Positions 11,991 to 23,383 of a stretch of DNA of 64,000 bases are shown here, in pieces. Every line of letters begins with the position of its first letter. Position 1 is the stretch's first letter. The DNA comes from Sycobia sp. Sy_11 (lineage: Eukaryota > Arthropoda > Insecta > Hymenoptera > Epichrysomallidae), in assembly GCA_018907035.1 (NCBI GenBank), contig JACCIC010000206.1:801001-865000 (forward strand), in the 5' to 3' direction. The notes below the pieces were generated by a model, which was not told where the DNA came from, ran no database searches, and saw only the letters and a program-made list of their open reading frames with translations. The translations under genes and the position numbers were made by a program.

Positions 11991-12420
11991 AACGAATTCT
12001 TAAATTACTCCGCATTTTTTTAATAAATCCGCTTTACCGTATGTTTGTATGCTCGCAAGACAGGTGTGCGGAGAATTTTTAAATAAATACTCGCTCAAGC
12101 TCTCCGTTGGAATTTAATCAATTAAATCGTTGTTTCATACACGGCATTATTGTTAATTTAATTTCTTATGACTTTGCAATTAGCTAAAATTGAAAACGAC
12201 AGTGTCCCTGAGAGTACTAATGATTTTTTTTTTTTTTTTACAAAAGGTAATTCAGCTCTCTCTAGCACACAATTCCGCAATCAAATAACTCTTGCTCGAC
12301 TTCATATTGCCAATAAAAAAAAAAAAAATAAATAAAAAAATAAGACAAATTGCCTTATTTTATTGCTCCACTTTCAAACGGCAGTATAAAGTACATTAGC
12401 AATTAAAAGGATCACAAAGA
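11991..12420. other. AT-rich non-coding stretch
   Basis: Carries a T-run at 12226-12239 and A-rich runs at 12315-12340. No other feature. Confidence 0.55.
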
Positions 12421-12761
12421 GCCCGGTACCCGTGGAACCAACTGTGTCTACCACGTACGGCCATTTCTTACACACGACCTCGATATATATATATATATTA
12501 TATGACGCAAACGTCCGTCCGGTTGCGTTTTCTCCTTATATACTCCGCCTTTCCTTTCGCATGCTCGCGCACACACGGCACCAGTCGTACATTTATATAT
12601 ATATATATATACATAAATCGCAGAAATAAACACTTTATCCGAGCCCTCTCGGCGTGAACCGAGCGTCAGGCCGCATCGCTCACCTCCGCGATTTCCTGTC
12701 GACAATTTTCTGGGCGTTGTGGCGGTTGCGGCGGCACGTCCACGTACGCTCGCTGCAGGGC

Positions 12762-12810
12762 TCTACCGCTACTAGTGCTACTGCTACTACTACTATTACT
12801 CATACTATTA
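12762..12810. repeat. Imperfect (CTA)n trinucleotide repeat
   Basis: A degenerate ACT/GCT array of about 49 bp with several single-base variants. Confidence 0.85.
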
Positions 12811-13041
12811 CGCGCAAACGCGCACGCATACAATACCTGTACTCACGTTTTCCCAGCACATCCTACCCGTAATATACACGCCTATATATAATATCAGGAC
12901 AGCGCGGAGACGCGCACGCACGCGCGCCCGTTCGATTCCCCGAGGGCGCCCCCCGTGTCCAGGCGCTTTTTCGCGCGCGCCCCGCGTGCACCGTAATTAT
13001 CGTGTCCGGCGGATGGTATCGTGCCGCGGACGGCATCGGCC

Positions 13042-13071
13042 GTCGCGTCGCGTCGCGTCGCGTCGCCTCGC
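13042..13071. repeat. (GTCGC)n pentanucleotide array
   Basis: Five perfect GTCGC units plus one CTCGC variant. Every unit carries CpG. Confidence 0.9.
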
Positions 13072-13350
13072 TCGCCCGCGAGCCGCGGGGGATGCGCGCG
13101 ATTCCCGCGCGGGAAAATTTCCGCGCCCCGCACCCGCCGCGCGGACGGGATAAAAGCGACGCGATGGCGCGTTGCGACGGGCGCGCGCGGCCGGATGGAT
13201 GGGTCGTTAAAACGAGCGGGGGGGGGAGGGGGTAGGGGATGAGAGAAGTTCAAAAAATTACGGACGAGACTTGACGCCTTCGCCGGCTTTGATTAGCTCG
13301 TTCGGAGGTTATCCGTTCGCTCTCAATTAGGCTCTCGGGCGAGGAAGAGA

Positions 13351-14440
13351 GAGGCTTTAAATTTTTACGGTCACTTGGGTGTAATATTTCTCGTATTTTA
13401 TAAGGTAATAATATTTTTAAATCAGCTAAGAATTGGCTCTCGGGTAGATTACCGTCATCATTAAAGTTAGTTTATAATTTTTATTTTTAGAACAATTAGA
13501 ACAATTTCTTTAGCGTTTATTTCAATAAGGATTAAAAGTATATTGCGTTAAAATAATTTAATTAAGTCTTCCATATCTTCAAACAATCTTTTTTTTTTAA
13601 TTTATGAATGTATGCTCGGGTAGTTGTAAAAATATTGAAGCTTGGATAAATATTGAGTGCACCATAATCCATATATTTCATGGATGAGTATTGCGCACTT
13701 TCGACTTCTACTGTTCAACTAACAAATATTTTGTATCGGTCTTGCAGACTTTACAAAATACTATACATGAATTAACATAATAACAGTCATACTGCCCATG
13801 TTTCTAATCATCCCCGTAGAATCTGAGACCAAAATTCATAACAAAGGAAAGTCTGATTACCGACACTATCAAATTTACTAAATTTGATCATTTTTAATCG
13901 CTTTGTCTTATCACGAGGGACTAAACTCGATTTCTATGATTACTTTAATAATTAAATGTATTGTATAAAAGACAATTCATAATCTCTTTTATTTATAGGA
14001 TATTCAATATAATATTAATTATATTAAAACCAGATTAAATAGTAATATTATATAGACATTAAGTTACAATAGAATAGCAGCCGTGTCAACATTTATAAGA
14101 ACTATTCAAATATAAAATGTAGAAGCCTGACGAGACTTTTTTCTCCTTAATCATTAGTGCGAACAGATTGTTTTATCTTATTTTTCAATTCTACTTGGAA
14201 GAAGATTAACGAACGATATCAAAATTTGTTATTGTTATACACGTATAATAAATATTATTCACTGAATTTTTATGGCTTACCATGATTACTATATGTATGC
14301 AGATACGTAATTTTAATGTTTCTCACCCCCCGCGAATTTCATACAATTAGACGTTGTATTAAAATAGATCGTGTCGATATTTCATTTACGGCTCGTTTCC
14401 AAGTCTCTTAAAAAGCAGAAACCCACGCGGAGCATTACAC
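13351..14440. other. AT-rich stretch holding a diverged dispersed repeat
   Basis: Repeat-poor AT-rich sequence. Its one distinctive content is the diverged element copy at about 13710-13935. The remainder shows nothing recognisable. Confidence 0.5.
13710..13935. mobile_element. Diverged dispersed element, copy A
   Basis: This stretch aligns by eye with 32585-32900. Shared landmarks in the same order are TATCGGTCTT, a CAGTC..ACTG..C core (13783-13796), GAATCTGA, and near the end GACTAAACT, matching AACTAAACT in the other copy. Copy A has lost the ACGTTTCGAAACG motif and the perfect palindrome of copy B and is shorter, lacking B's A-rich filler. No coding capacity is visible. The family is uncertain: a decayed Penelope-like retroelement end or a non-autonomous DNA element are both possible. 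Confidence 0.45.
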
Positions 14441-14950
14441 GGCACGACTTTTATGAACGTTATAAATATCCGAAGTTACTTAGACATGCGCCTGTTACCG
14501 ACGTCGCGGTCGCGTCGGGGTCATATTAAAGGGGCTCCGGGCCCCGATTCAATTCAATTTCCTGCCTTCTTCTTTTTTTTCCTTTCTTTTTTTTTTTTTT
14601 TTTTAAGCCCCGTCCTTCCCCGACCGTAAGGAATCGCCACAAATTATCGCCAAATTCATTATATATTATATACGCTGCCGAGGGCCGGGAGTTTTTCGCG
14701 ACTTCGGCGTGTGTGCGCTCGCCTTATTTACTGGCCATTTTCACTTTAACAAGAGAAACGTGATAATCCCCGGGACAAGCCGAAACGACCTACCGAAATA
14801 TCGGAACCCGATGCTGGTATCTGGCATGTGCTCCCATATATGCGCTCTTCTTTCTTTTTCGTTTTCTCCCCTCCCCCCCCCCCACAACCGTTCCATTGCT
14901 CTCGTTATTCTTCCTGCAGAACGGCCTCCCGGTAAAGCAACATTATACCT
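14441..14950. other. Mixed GC stretch with T and C runs
   Basis: T-run of 18 at 14587-14604 and C-run at 14873-14883. No gene is recognised. Confidence 0.5.
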
Positions 14951-15780
14951 GTAATTTGTGGCTTTAATTGACGTTACGGAAAATGGAATTATTACGAGTG
15001 CTTAATAAATGTATTTGCGTTTTTTACCGACTATTGTTTTAGCATTTACTTTTAGTGTTTTCATAAAATACGATACTTATTTGATTATTTCTACATATGT
15101 GTGTGTATATATATATACTTAAAGGTAGATGTTACAAATATAAGTAAAAATCTAAGTAAAACGCTACGTAAAATATTCAACAAAATTTTTTAAATAATCA
15201 ATGAAAATAAGTCACAAAAATTGCACACATCAAATTTCTGAAACGTGTTAAATAATAATGGAAAAATGCATTAGTACGATAAAAAGTATTCTTTTCCTGT
15301 CGGGCTTAATTACGGTAAACGTCAAATTGTCTTAATTCGCATTACGTAAATATTTTTTTTAGTTATTGAGCAAGATTCAATTAGGATTAACCATTCATTA
15401 TAAATTTACCTTCTTTGCACTCTCGGAGTGAGAGAAATACCATAAAAAGTCGAAAATTGAAGAACCAAGTCAAATTAATAATTAATTTTATCGATAGAAG
15501 ACCGAAAAAATTACAAATTATGTTCTAGTTTTTTATTATTATAGCTGTTATTATTGTTTTTACAATTATTATATTCATTCTACTTATTGATAATAACGCA
15601 AAAAATATTTAGAATATATGTTATAATAATGAATACTTAAATGGGTTGATGTATGCCTTACGATGGCACTTTTTATATTAAATAAGAATGTGGCACTCCC
15701 GCCGCAGTTAACGATCTCTTGATCTATAGCCCAGCACTAGATCTTTCCTACAAATTGCAGTAACTTGTTGCAAGTAAAGT
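14951..15780. other. AT-rich non-coding stretch
   Basis: Short TG/TA run at 15098-15117. Otherwise nothing to report. Confidence 0.55.
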
Positions 15781-16654
15781 TACGTGTTTCAAAATGCCGC
15801 CCGGACAACTAAAGCTGTATATATACTGCGCAATTGCAAAGCCGTAGTAAAAGTCAAGTTTCACGACATAAGTATATATATATATATACATGTGTCGGAC
15901 ACGCATAAAAGAAGGGAGCGCGCCGGCTCGCCGCTCGCCGACCGCCTAAAAAATCCACTAAGTCGACCAACTATTATAAGCCGCGCGATATATCAACGCG
16001 CGTAATCGCTTATTAGGAGCTAAAGGGCCAATGATTACGCGCGCGTCGCGAGAGATGCGCTCGATGGTAAATTTATAATTCCACGCGCGCTCCGACCGCA
16101 ATCGCGCAACGCCTCCAAAGGGAAACCTCCCGTGGACCCTTAACGGCGAGGCGACGCGCGAGCGACGGGGACGGCGTTGGGACGGGGCTGACGCAAGGCT
16201 CTGTGCTGCCGCCGCAGCCTTCGAGAATGCTCGGGCGGAGAAGCGAGAGCGCGCGGCCGCGCCGCGAGGGCTTCCGGGGCGGACGCGAGCCGCGCGCGGA
16301 GCCCCGCGACCGCGCAAGAGGCGCTCGGCGCAATTAAACGCGCCCGAGGCCGCGCCGTCCGGCGAAACTCGGCGATTACGATCCTCTGGTGGACGGGGGT
16401 GGGGTGGGGGGGGGGTAGGACGCCAAACCGCGGCCAGCCCCCCGGATGGAAACGAGCCTTTTCTTCGTCCCCTCCCCGTGGCGGTCGCGCGCATGAGGTG
16501 TCCGCGGCGAGGGGGCGGCGAGCACGCGCGCGCGCGCACGCACGCACGCGTGTAAAGCACCGGCTGCGCCGCAACGTACGCGGTGAGAGCGACTCGGCAA
16601 AGTCGATATCGCGCTCGCGGCGCACTGCGTCTTTTCACGTATACATACGTACAT
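15781..16654. other. CpG-rich island, very high GC
   Basis: Among the most GC-rich parts of the window. A 238-codon minus-strand frame (15958-16674) and a 161-codon frame in another phase overlap almost completely, so neither is credible. Includes CACG/CGCG arrays at 16530-16553. Confidence 0.45.
16395..16415 (+). other. G-quadruplex-prone G-run
   Basis: Three G-runs of 5, 4 and 10 separated by single T residues. The last can supply two tetrad strands. Confidence 0.6.
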
Positions 16655-16685
16655 ACACACACACACACACACACATATGTATATG

Positions 16686-16720
<35 letters not shown>
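16655..16720. repeat. Compound (AC)n-(AT)n microsatellite
   Basis: AC run to 16675, a short ATGT-bearing bridge, then pure AT from 16689 to 16720. Confidence 0.97.
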
Positions 16721-16722
<2 letters not shown>

Positions 16723-16880
16723 TGTTCGCCTCGCTGTTTACACAATAGTCCGGGCGAGGGGGGGGGCGAAGGCGCGCTCGTAACCCGGCATTTTCTCTCC
16801 GTTTCGCGACCGGCGTAAGCTTGCACTTGTGTGTACTTGTTCGGGTTTTGTCGGGTATATGCAATATATAAGCGAGAACA

Positions 16881-16886
<6 letters not shown>

Positions 16887-16929
<43 letters not shown>
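16887..16929. repeat. (GA)n microsatellite
   Basis: About 43 bp of AG. Confidence 0.97.
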
Positions 16930-16932
<3 letters not shown>

Positions 16933-18180
16933 TGCGAGAGGAAAGGGAAGGAAGTCGGAGGGGTCTCTCGCTCGCGCGGGTCCGCGAACAATGCTGAGCT
17001 ATATGAGTCCAAGGCGGCGAGGCTGTGCTTTTTAATTGTATGCGGGTTTCACGCCGTAGGGAGGGCAGGGGAACGAAGCCCCCCCCTCCACCCTGGGTAA
17101 TAAAGTGTTTATAAGACACTACTTGTTTCGTTGCGAGCATATAATATATGTATTAGACACTAACGTGGGCAGAAACGGCGACAAACGTCTTCCACTAGAC
17201 GCGCGGCCCGCTAATTTGCAGCGTTACAAGACGGGGCTAGATAGGACAGCAATTGGGCCCTCTTGCGGAACGTCATTGTTGCGCCGAGGCCGTCGGGCCC
17301 CGTGGGAACCGTGTTTACCGCCCCCTCCCTCAGAACCGCCGTATTTATTCGACAACGCCGCGTGCGCGAGATTGAGATGTACATGGCTGCGCGATTTACA
17401 TTCGTGCGTCGCTTCGCTGATGAAGTCATAATACCCCTGTGTACTTTGACGCATGCTTCCCACACCGCGGGCTTTACGAGTCTCCGTCCGCTTTATGGAT
17501 GTGTGACTTTCCGCGAGGATGGTATATTATATGGCTGTTACGCGTGCGGTCTGGCTAGATTGTTCATATTATGTTTTTTTTTTTGTTTTTGTTTTACTTT
17601 TACGCAAACTAGTCGCAAGGCAACCAAGCTTCATTGATATTCTCACCTCCGTTCGTTACGTCCTCCTGCCCCCACCCCCCTGGGAACTCCAATTAGTTCG
17701 AGAATTGCAGCTGAATCAGAAAAAGTCGACGACCACGTATACCGTCGCAAATGGTCGGTCGATGAAAAACTTACGCGCAATAAGAAGAAGGGGGGAGGGG
17801 GGAAACGCTCTTATTTAAGGCTCTTAATTTAAAGATCAAAGAGCGCACCACTCGGCGGGCATTAATTAGCCGAGGCGCGCTCCCGCGCACGGCCATTGTA
17901 ATTTCCGTTGGCCGGCGCGTCTACAGTACCCCACCGCGCCCGAGCTGCCGCTGCTTTGTTTACGGGGCCGCCGCCGCCGCCGCCGGCGCATTAATAAAAA
18001 GGCGTTAAGCTCTTTCGCCGTGATCTCGAATCGATGCCCCCCCCCCACCGCGTCAACTGTAGCGCGCATCCCAATCCCCCGCCGCCTAGATTAAAAAAGA
18101 CAGGACTGGGGCGGGGGGGGGGGACATTCGCAACCTCGAGCTTAGCTCGACTGTAGATGGCGCGCGTACGCGTCGTGGGA
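16930..18180. other. CpG-rich island
   Basis: GC-rich, with a (GCC)n run at 17967-17986, C-runs at 17671-17682 and 18038-18048, and a G-run at 18108-18123. The 108-124 codon frames at 17105-17637 have no recognisable motif. The CpG-rich block ends abruptly near 18180. Confidence 0.45.
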
Positions 18181-18588
18181 CGATTTTTAAAATAAAAATT
18201 CCCGGGCAAAAATTAATATACAAATTTTATTCAAAAATTTCGGATTTAGTTGCAAATGAGGAGCGCTGAGTTTCTCTTACGCTTAATGCGTTTCTATACT
18301 TGCATATTAAAAAAATTTTATCTTAGAAATTCAATTTTTTCGCTAACTTTCTTCGGTATCCTTTGTAACATTCAAATATTTGCATAATCTACGGAGTATG
18401 AAAACTCAATTGAGAAAAAAAGATAAGAATTGTATAAGATGTACAACATTTTAATATATATGTGGTATGATATAATAGGGAAGAAAGATTTAATACATGA
18501 ATATTCATAATTAAGAATTTTTTTTTACATGTAAAGTTTAGTGCCCATTTTCAATGTAATAATGTTATGAAATATTGCATTTCAGCAA

Positions 18589-18629
<41 letters not shown>

Positions 18630-19080
18630 TTATACTTTTTTATTTTAACTTTTTTTTTGTTTTATGTTATTTCACGTCGCTCTATTTATGCTTCCAAATA
18701 TTGATGCTAATAAGTGACGGAGGTCTACGATGTATTTGTAAATATTTTAACTTATAAGTAAATATGTCCGTTGATATTAAAATTTAAATCCGTATAATTT
18801 TTCAGCCTTAACAATTACTGATTAGTTATTATCATTATATGTAAAATCTCCCAATTCACCATTATTTATGAATATCGATAAAAAATAAAAGTTACTTTAG
18901 CGTGATAAATTGTCGCCAGAAAATACGGTTTTCTTCTAGCGTGCACTGATGTACTTGGATGTTGACAGATGCAGCGACATTTCACAGAACTTTCCACGCG
19001 TGCTTGTAGATATATCTATAGGTGTAACGGCCGTTGACCGCGTATAAAGCGAGAGAGACATACACCAGGCAGTTTGTTTC
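18181..19080. other. AT-rich non-coding stretch
   Basis: Contains the second copy of the octamer-like word ATTTGCATAATCTA (18378-18391). No gene is recognised. Confidence 0.5.
18592..18627. repeat. (AT)n microsatellite
   Basis: Uninterrupted AT of 36 bp. Confidence 0.97.
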
Positions 19081-19700
19081 GAGTTTCGCGTGCGACCATA
19101 ATAAGTCGCTCGGCGGGAGTTGTTCATTTCGTCCCTGACGGGTGGTCGAATCCTATCTCCTTCTCTCTTACACTTTTCCTTATCCTATCTCCCCTTCTCT
19201 CTCCGCCTCTCATTCTCTCTCTCTCTCTCTCTCCCTCTCTCTCCCTCTTCTCTCGCTCTCGGATCCTCATCCCACCGTCTCGAATCCCAGGGAGCTTTAA
19301 TTAAAATTGGGGATAGCAGTAGATCGCTCGGGCGGTTCCAACTTACAAGTACATATACCTTATACATACACACGCGTGTCGTACACGTACGGAGTTCCCT
19401 TGCTTCTCTGCTGCGATCACCTGGTGTGTAAGTGCGGTTGGCCGAGAAGCAGCAACGGCGGCAGCACCAGAAACCGCGCGGCGCCAGAGTGGATCCGACG
19501 ATTTAACGTACAATATTGGAATCGGAAATCTTTATATTCCGCAGAAGCGTAGCTCGGACCCGCGTTTTTCGCCAGACCCGAGAAACGAGGACGTGCGGGA
19601 AAAACTTTCCTGGAGTTGAAAATAAAAGCGCGGTGGTATAGAGCGCGAGGGATGCTCGAAATCGTTGAGGAATTTCTCTCGTCCCGCTCAACCAAATGAC
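19081..19700. other. Moderate-GC stretch with CT-rich tract
   Basis: An imperfect CT tract runs from about 19155 to 19260, purest at 19211-19233. It is followed by a CCCAG acceptor-like site at 19287-19291, but no convincing exon follows. Confidence 0.45.
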
Positions 19701-19987
19701 ACGGTTGATTTACATTTAGAAAATAATATGGAACGAAGATTTTTCCTCAGCAGTAGAGATTAATAAGTTCGGGAAAGGATTTTGAGGGATTAATTTTGAC
19801 GGTCGAGAAAAAATGTTCTGTTTGAATGATAGGTAAATTTTTATATTACGTGAACTTTTAAGTGCAATTGTATCAATCGTTATGGACATGAGATTTTGAT
19901 CAGAAGATAATGTCAAGGAAATTTTTCAAACGTTCTCAAATTCGTGCAGTTTTACGATTCTGCTGGGAAACGCACAGTAGGAATGGG

Positions 19988-20021
19988 TATAAATAAAGGG
20001 CATGCTTAAGTGACAGTCTCA
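19988..20021 (+). promoter_or_regulatory. Candidate TATA/initiator pair
   Basis: TATAAATA at 19988-19995 lies between GGG and AAAGGG. A TCAAT initiator-like word places its A at 20021, 33 bases downstream of the first T. Spacing and flanks fit an insect TATA promoter, but the initiator match is partial and no exon can be recognised downstream. Confidence 0.18.
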
Positions 20022-20162
20022 ATACTATAATATTTACATATAAATTAGAATTTCGCTTAGTATTATCTTGTAGAATTTTTCAAAAAATATAGTACGAAAG
20101 ATCCTTTGATGAGTTTTTTTATGGATGGATCGATTGTCGTATAGAGTGAAGTATCAATTGAG

Positions 20163-20180
20163 TGCGCGCGCGCGCGCGCA
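20163..20180. repeat. (CG)n run, Z-DNA-prone
   Basis: About 17 bp of pure alternating GC inside AT-rich sequence, unlike most others, which lie in CpG-rich blocks. Confidence 0.92.
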
Positions 20181-20440
20181 TCGTGGAGAATGTTTTGTAA
20201 TTTATTTTAGTTAAATTCTATGACTACGTGATATGCCATTGTCGTAAACTCATACATAAAATCAAGCTCCAACCGGTGTATGATACAATTGGCCTATTGG
20301 AGATAATTTTATTCAATCCACGACGTTGTAACAAGTAGCGGGGGATCCATATCTAGATCACCTTCAATCTTTCTGCCTGGTACGTCTCACGCAACGCATT
20401 AATTTACAATTCCATTAGCCCCCTCTTGTTACAGATATCA

Positions 20441-21480
20441 GCGCACGACTGGCCGAATGAGAAAGCGAGAGAAAAAGAAAACCATAAAGAGAGGGAGAGG
20501 GCGAGCAGGGGGGGGGCAGGGTGATAGAATAAGTGGAAACAGACAGCGGGGGAAGCCTCGAAGGAGCCCATCACCCTTCGTCACGCCGTTACTACACTAT
20601 ATACACTGGGCGAACAATGTCTTTCTCCCGACGATCTAAGCGGGATTGATACGGGACGACACATTCGGTCCGCCCGCATCTCCGTGCGGACGCCAGCGTA
20701 TACGTACACAACTACGCACGCATACACTCGCCCCCACGACCCCCCCCCACCCCGCTCCGGCATTTCGCCTCCTTTTCCCCCGTACGCGACGTACGCACAG
20801 GCGTACGATGCGGGGGGCGCTGTCTCGCGGGATTTTCCGCCAGCCCGAGCTTTTCGTTCCCGCGCAACTGCGCGCGGGCATCATTTCGCGCACTCTACTG
20901 ATTTCGTTGCGAGCCGCGGAGCGGGAAGGGGCGGGCGGAACATTTGCATTGTCGAGCGAGGGGGGGGGGAGGGCGGGCGAGAAAATGAAACGGAGAGCGA
21001 GGGTCCGGGGCGAGAGGGGGACGGGGAGGCGAAAAAAAAGCCGGTAAAGTCGGACGTGTGGGACGGGCGAAACAATTTACACAAAAACCAATGTCGATTT
21101 GCCGAGCGCCGCGGCGAGGCGACGGGCGAAGCATTTCCCGCGGCTGACGAGGATGAGAAAAGGCGAAGGGGTCTGCTTTTATTTTACGTTTTATTATTAT
21201 TTTCTTTTTTGTTCTTTTTTTTTTTTTGTTTATTTATTTTTCACGTTTCTGTTCATGTTGCGAAAAATGCATTATGCCGCTGTTGCGTCTACGAGCGCGC
21301 ACCCGCGCGAATCCAGCAGCGTGCAGAGGAATATAAAATAATTGAAAAGTCCCGTACAATGGTCGATTTTCGGTGCAAAAAACAGAGGATCGAGTATCTT
21401 TGTCGTTTGCTTTTAGTTCGGCCACGAAACAGCATTAAATCGTTAATGGATTTTAAAAGCTGGACCTTTTGTTTGTTTAA
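20441..21480. other. CpG-rich island
   Basis: GC-rich with C-runs at 20740-20752 and G-runs at 20506-20517 and 20961-20970. A T-rich tract lies at 21176-21241. The 268-codon frame at 20684-21490 runs through this low-stop DNA and the T-rich tract (giving an F/L/Y run), so I reject it as coding. Confidence 0.45.
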
Positions 21481-21830
21481 CTTTGCGTAAGCCAAATAAT
21501 TATTTTACGTTTTCCAGAAGGCACACTCATATTGGCCAGAATTTCGACGCGGCTCTTTTTCGTTTTTAACGTTGCACGAAACAAGACGGGCTAGCTGCAG
21601 CGTTTATAACGGCTATAGATATTAATCTAGAAGCAAAACAACCGGTCAGAAGTGTACGATGTATAATGAGCCAGATATAAATACGTTCGGCGAAGAAATG
21701 GGCTGGAATTGAAACGGTTCGAGTAACGTATGCCCATCAGCCGAGTGACTCCAATTGCCCGAGTCGAGCAAAATTGAAGCGCTCCTTACTGGCGCGGCCG
21801 AAAACTTTATTTTATTCGACGCGAGTCGGG

Positions 21831-21832
<2 letters not shown>

Positions 21833-21883
<51 letters not shown>
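21833..21883. repeat. (TC)n microsatellite
   Basis: Uninterrupted run of 51 bp. Confidence 0.97.
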
Positions 21884-21886
<3 letters not shown>

Positions 21887-22345
21887 ACCCGCACTGTCTC
21901 CCGCACGCGCGCAGAAGTAGATCAAAGGCGAATTAATAAAGTCCAGCCTCGTGCATCGAGCACGATTCGCAGAAACGCGAGGAGGCGACGACGAGCCGGG
22001 GCCAAGAGTAAAAAAAAGGCCGCCGCCGCTGCTCCGGCCGTGGCTCGCGGTCCCCGCGCAGCTGTCGCGCTTGGCTTTGGCGGGCGGCCGCGCTCGCTGA
22101 CCGCTCTAGCCGCGTCGGAGTGCCGCGCTCGTAAATACACGGTGTATATAAAGTGTATGCGCGCGGTGCGTATACTATACGCGTTCGAGCGAAATGAGCG
22201 ACTCGGCGCGAACGCGCCTCTTGGATCGCGCGCGCTCGGACGCGGGCGGCCGCGACGGCGGCGACGGCGGAGCGGCTGGCCATTTTCCTGTCCACCGGCG
22301 TGAAATACGCGCCCTCGCGCGACTGACGACGGCCTTGTCTCCTCT

Positions 22346-22349
<4 letters not shown>

Positions 22350-22388
<39 letters not shown>
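22350..22388. repeat. (TC)n microsatellite
   Basis: About 39 bp, extended by imperfect CT/CCT units on both sides. Confidence 0.96.
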
Positions 22389-22393
<5 letters not shown>

Positions 22394-22648
22394 TCTCGCC
22401 TTAAACACCGAGCGCGCGCGTTTTACGGCCTTTGTAATGGTCCCATTGAAATCGCGAGAGTCGAAAGAGCGAGCCGGGCGGGTGGGTGAGGAAGCGGGGA
22501 AGGAGCAAGAAATAGACGCCGCTTGCCGGGAAAGAAGAACCGCGGGGGCTAAACGTCAATCCCCTCGTTGACTCAGCAGTACCATTGTGTGTACGAATCT
22601 CTCCTTCCCTCTCCCCTCTGCTATCTATCGCCCTTTCCTCCTCTCTAT

Positions 22649-22675
22649 CACACACACACACACACACACACACAC
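22649..22675. repeat. (CA)n microsatellite
   Basis: 27 bp of CA, 55 bp before a long CT array. Confidence 0.96.
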
Positions 22676-22723
22676 CGGCGCGTACACGGTCACGTATTGC
22701 CTCTGGTTATCTCTTTCTCTCCG

Positions 22724-22730
<7 letters not shown>

Positions 22731-22789
<59 letters not shown>
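22731..22789. repeat. (CT)n microsatellite
   Basis: Pure CT of 59 bp followed by a short CGCTCTCT tail. Confidence 0.97.
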
Positions 22790-22792
<3 letters not shown>

Positions 22793-23191
22793 CTCTATTT
22801 CTGTCGAAAAACCGCGATGACGACGTCGTGCGACGCGACAGGAGCGATAACCGACGAAACTTTTCTGTCGGTAGGTATATGTAACCAATACTATGCGCCT
22901 GCGGTACAATAGAATCGTTATCTGACGAGAAACAATTAGAGAAATTCTCTGCCTAACGGCCATGTATGTGTATGGATATGTGAAAGGGAGGAGGTGGTAT
23001 TACGCGGGGGGGAGGTAGGGAGTCGTCTTTTGATTGCGCCCTTTCTTGGTTGCTCTCTCGCATTTGTCGCTTCATCAACCGTCCAATTAACGTCGCGCTC
23101 CAATTAAGAAGTGAAATCGGAGGTGTGGTGTCACCAGCTATTGGTGACTTAACAAAACTGCCATCGAATTATTATCGAATTTAGTTTAAAA
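22790..23191. other. Moderate-GC non-coding stretch
   Basis: Includes a perfect 7-bp stem-loop at 23130-23148 (GTCACCA, loop GCTAT, TGGTGAC). Otherwise nothing recognisable. Confidence 0.5.
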
Positions 23192-23383
23192 ATGTTGTAC
23201 ATTGTTCTTATCTGCATAACATCTTTAGAATTAAATAAATTTATATGTAATATACCTACATCATTGCTGATAACAATTACTGAAGATAAAGGTAACAATG
23301 AAAGTTATTGTTTAACAGATATTAATTGTGTAACAAAAATGGTTGCCTTTTCAGGTTACCTAGATACTACAATTTGTTGGTGA
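23192..23383 (+). CDS. Small unrecognised ORF (63 aa), doubtful
   Basis: An ATG-initiated frame preceded by A-rich sequence (AAAA before ATG). The first 12 residues are hydrophobic (MLYIVLICITSL). Three cysteines lie in the rest, the last two residues from the stop being Cys-Trp. This looks like a small secreted peptide, but I recognise no family, no second exon is visible, and a 64-codon frame is expected by chance in a window this size. Confidence 0.12.
   Translation: MLYIVLICITSLELNKFICNIPTSLLITITEDKGNNESYCLTDINCVTKMVAFSGYLDTTICW

Larger units (their letters stand above)
12421..13350. other. CpG-rich island with short TA arrays
   Basis: Contains TA runs of about 17 bp at 12484-12500 and 12594-12611, a CTA trinucleotide region, and a GTCGC pentamer array. 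G-runs follow at 13211-13232. No coding region is recognised. Confidence 0.45.
19701..20440. other. AT-rich stretch with one CG run
   Basis: Mostly AT-rich. It includes the TATA-like site at 19988 and a CG run at 20163-20179. Confidence 0.5.
21481..22730. other. CpG-rich island between CT arrays
   Basis: GC-rich with a 15-bp palindrome GCGTATACTATACGC at 22168-22182, next to a TATATAAAG word at 22145-22153. The 182-codon frame at 21755-22303 is a translated CT run plus A/R-rich noise. Confidence 0.45.

Noticed and set aside
12930..12940. GTTCGATTCCC, resembling a tRNA B-box
   Set aside because: No A-box at the right distance and no cloverleaf can be drawn from the flanks.
15958..16674. 238-codon minus-strand frame
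   Set aside because: Very GC-rich, Arg/Ala/Pro noise. A second phase is open over the same interval.
16376..17140. 254-codon minus-strand frame
   Set aside because: Contains translated GA, TA and CA arrays. It is a microsatellite artefact.
20684..21490. 268-codon plus-strand frame
   Set aside because: Runs through GC-rich DNA and a T-rich tract. Other phases and the opposite strand are also open, and no recognisable motif is present.
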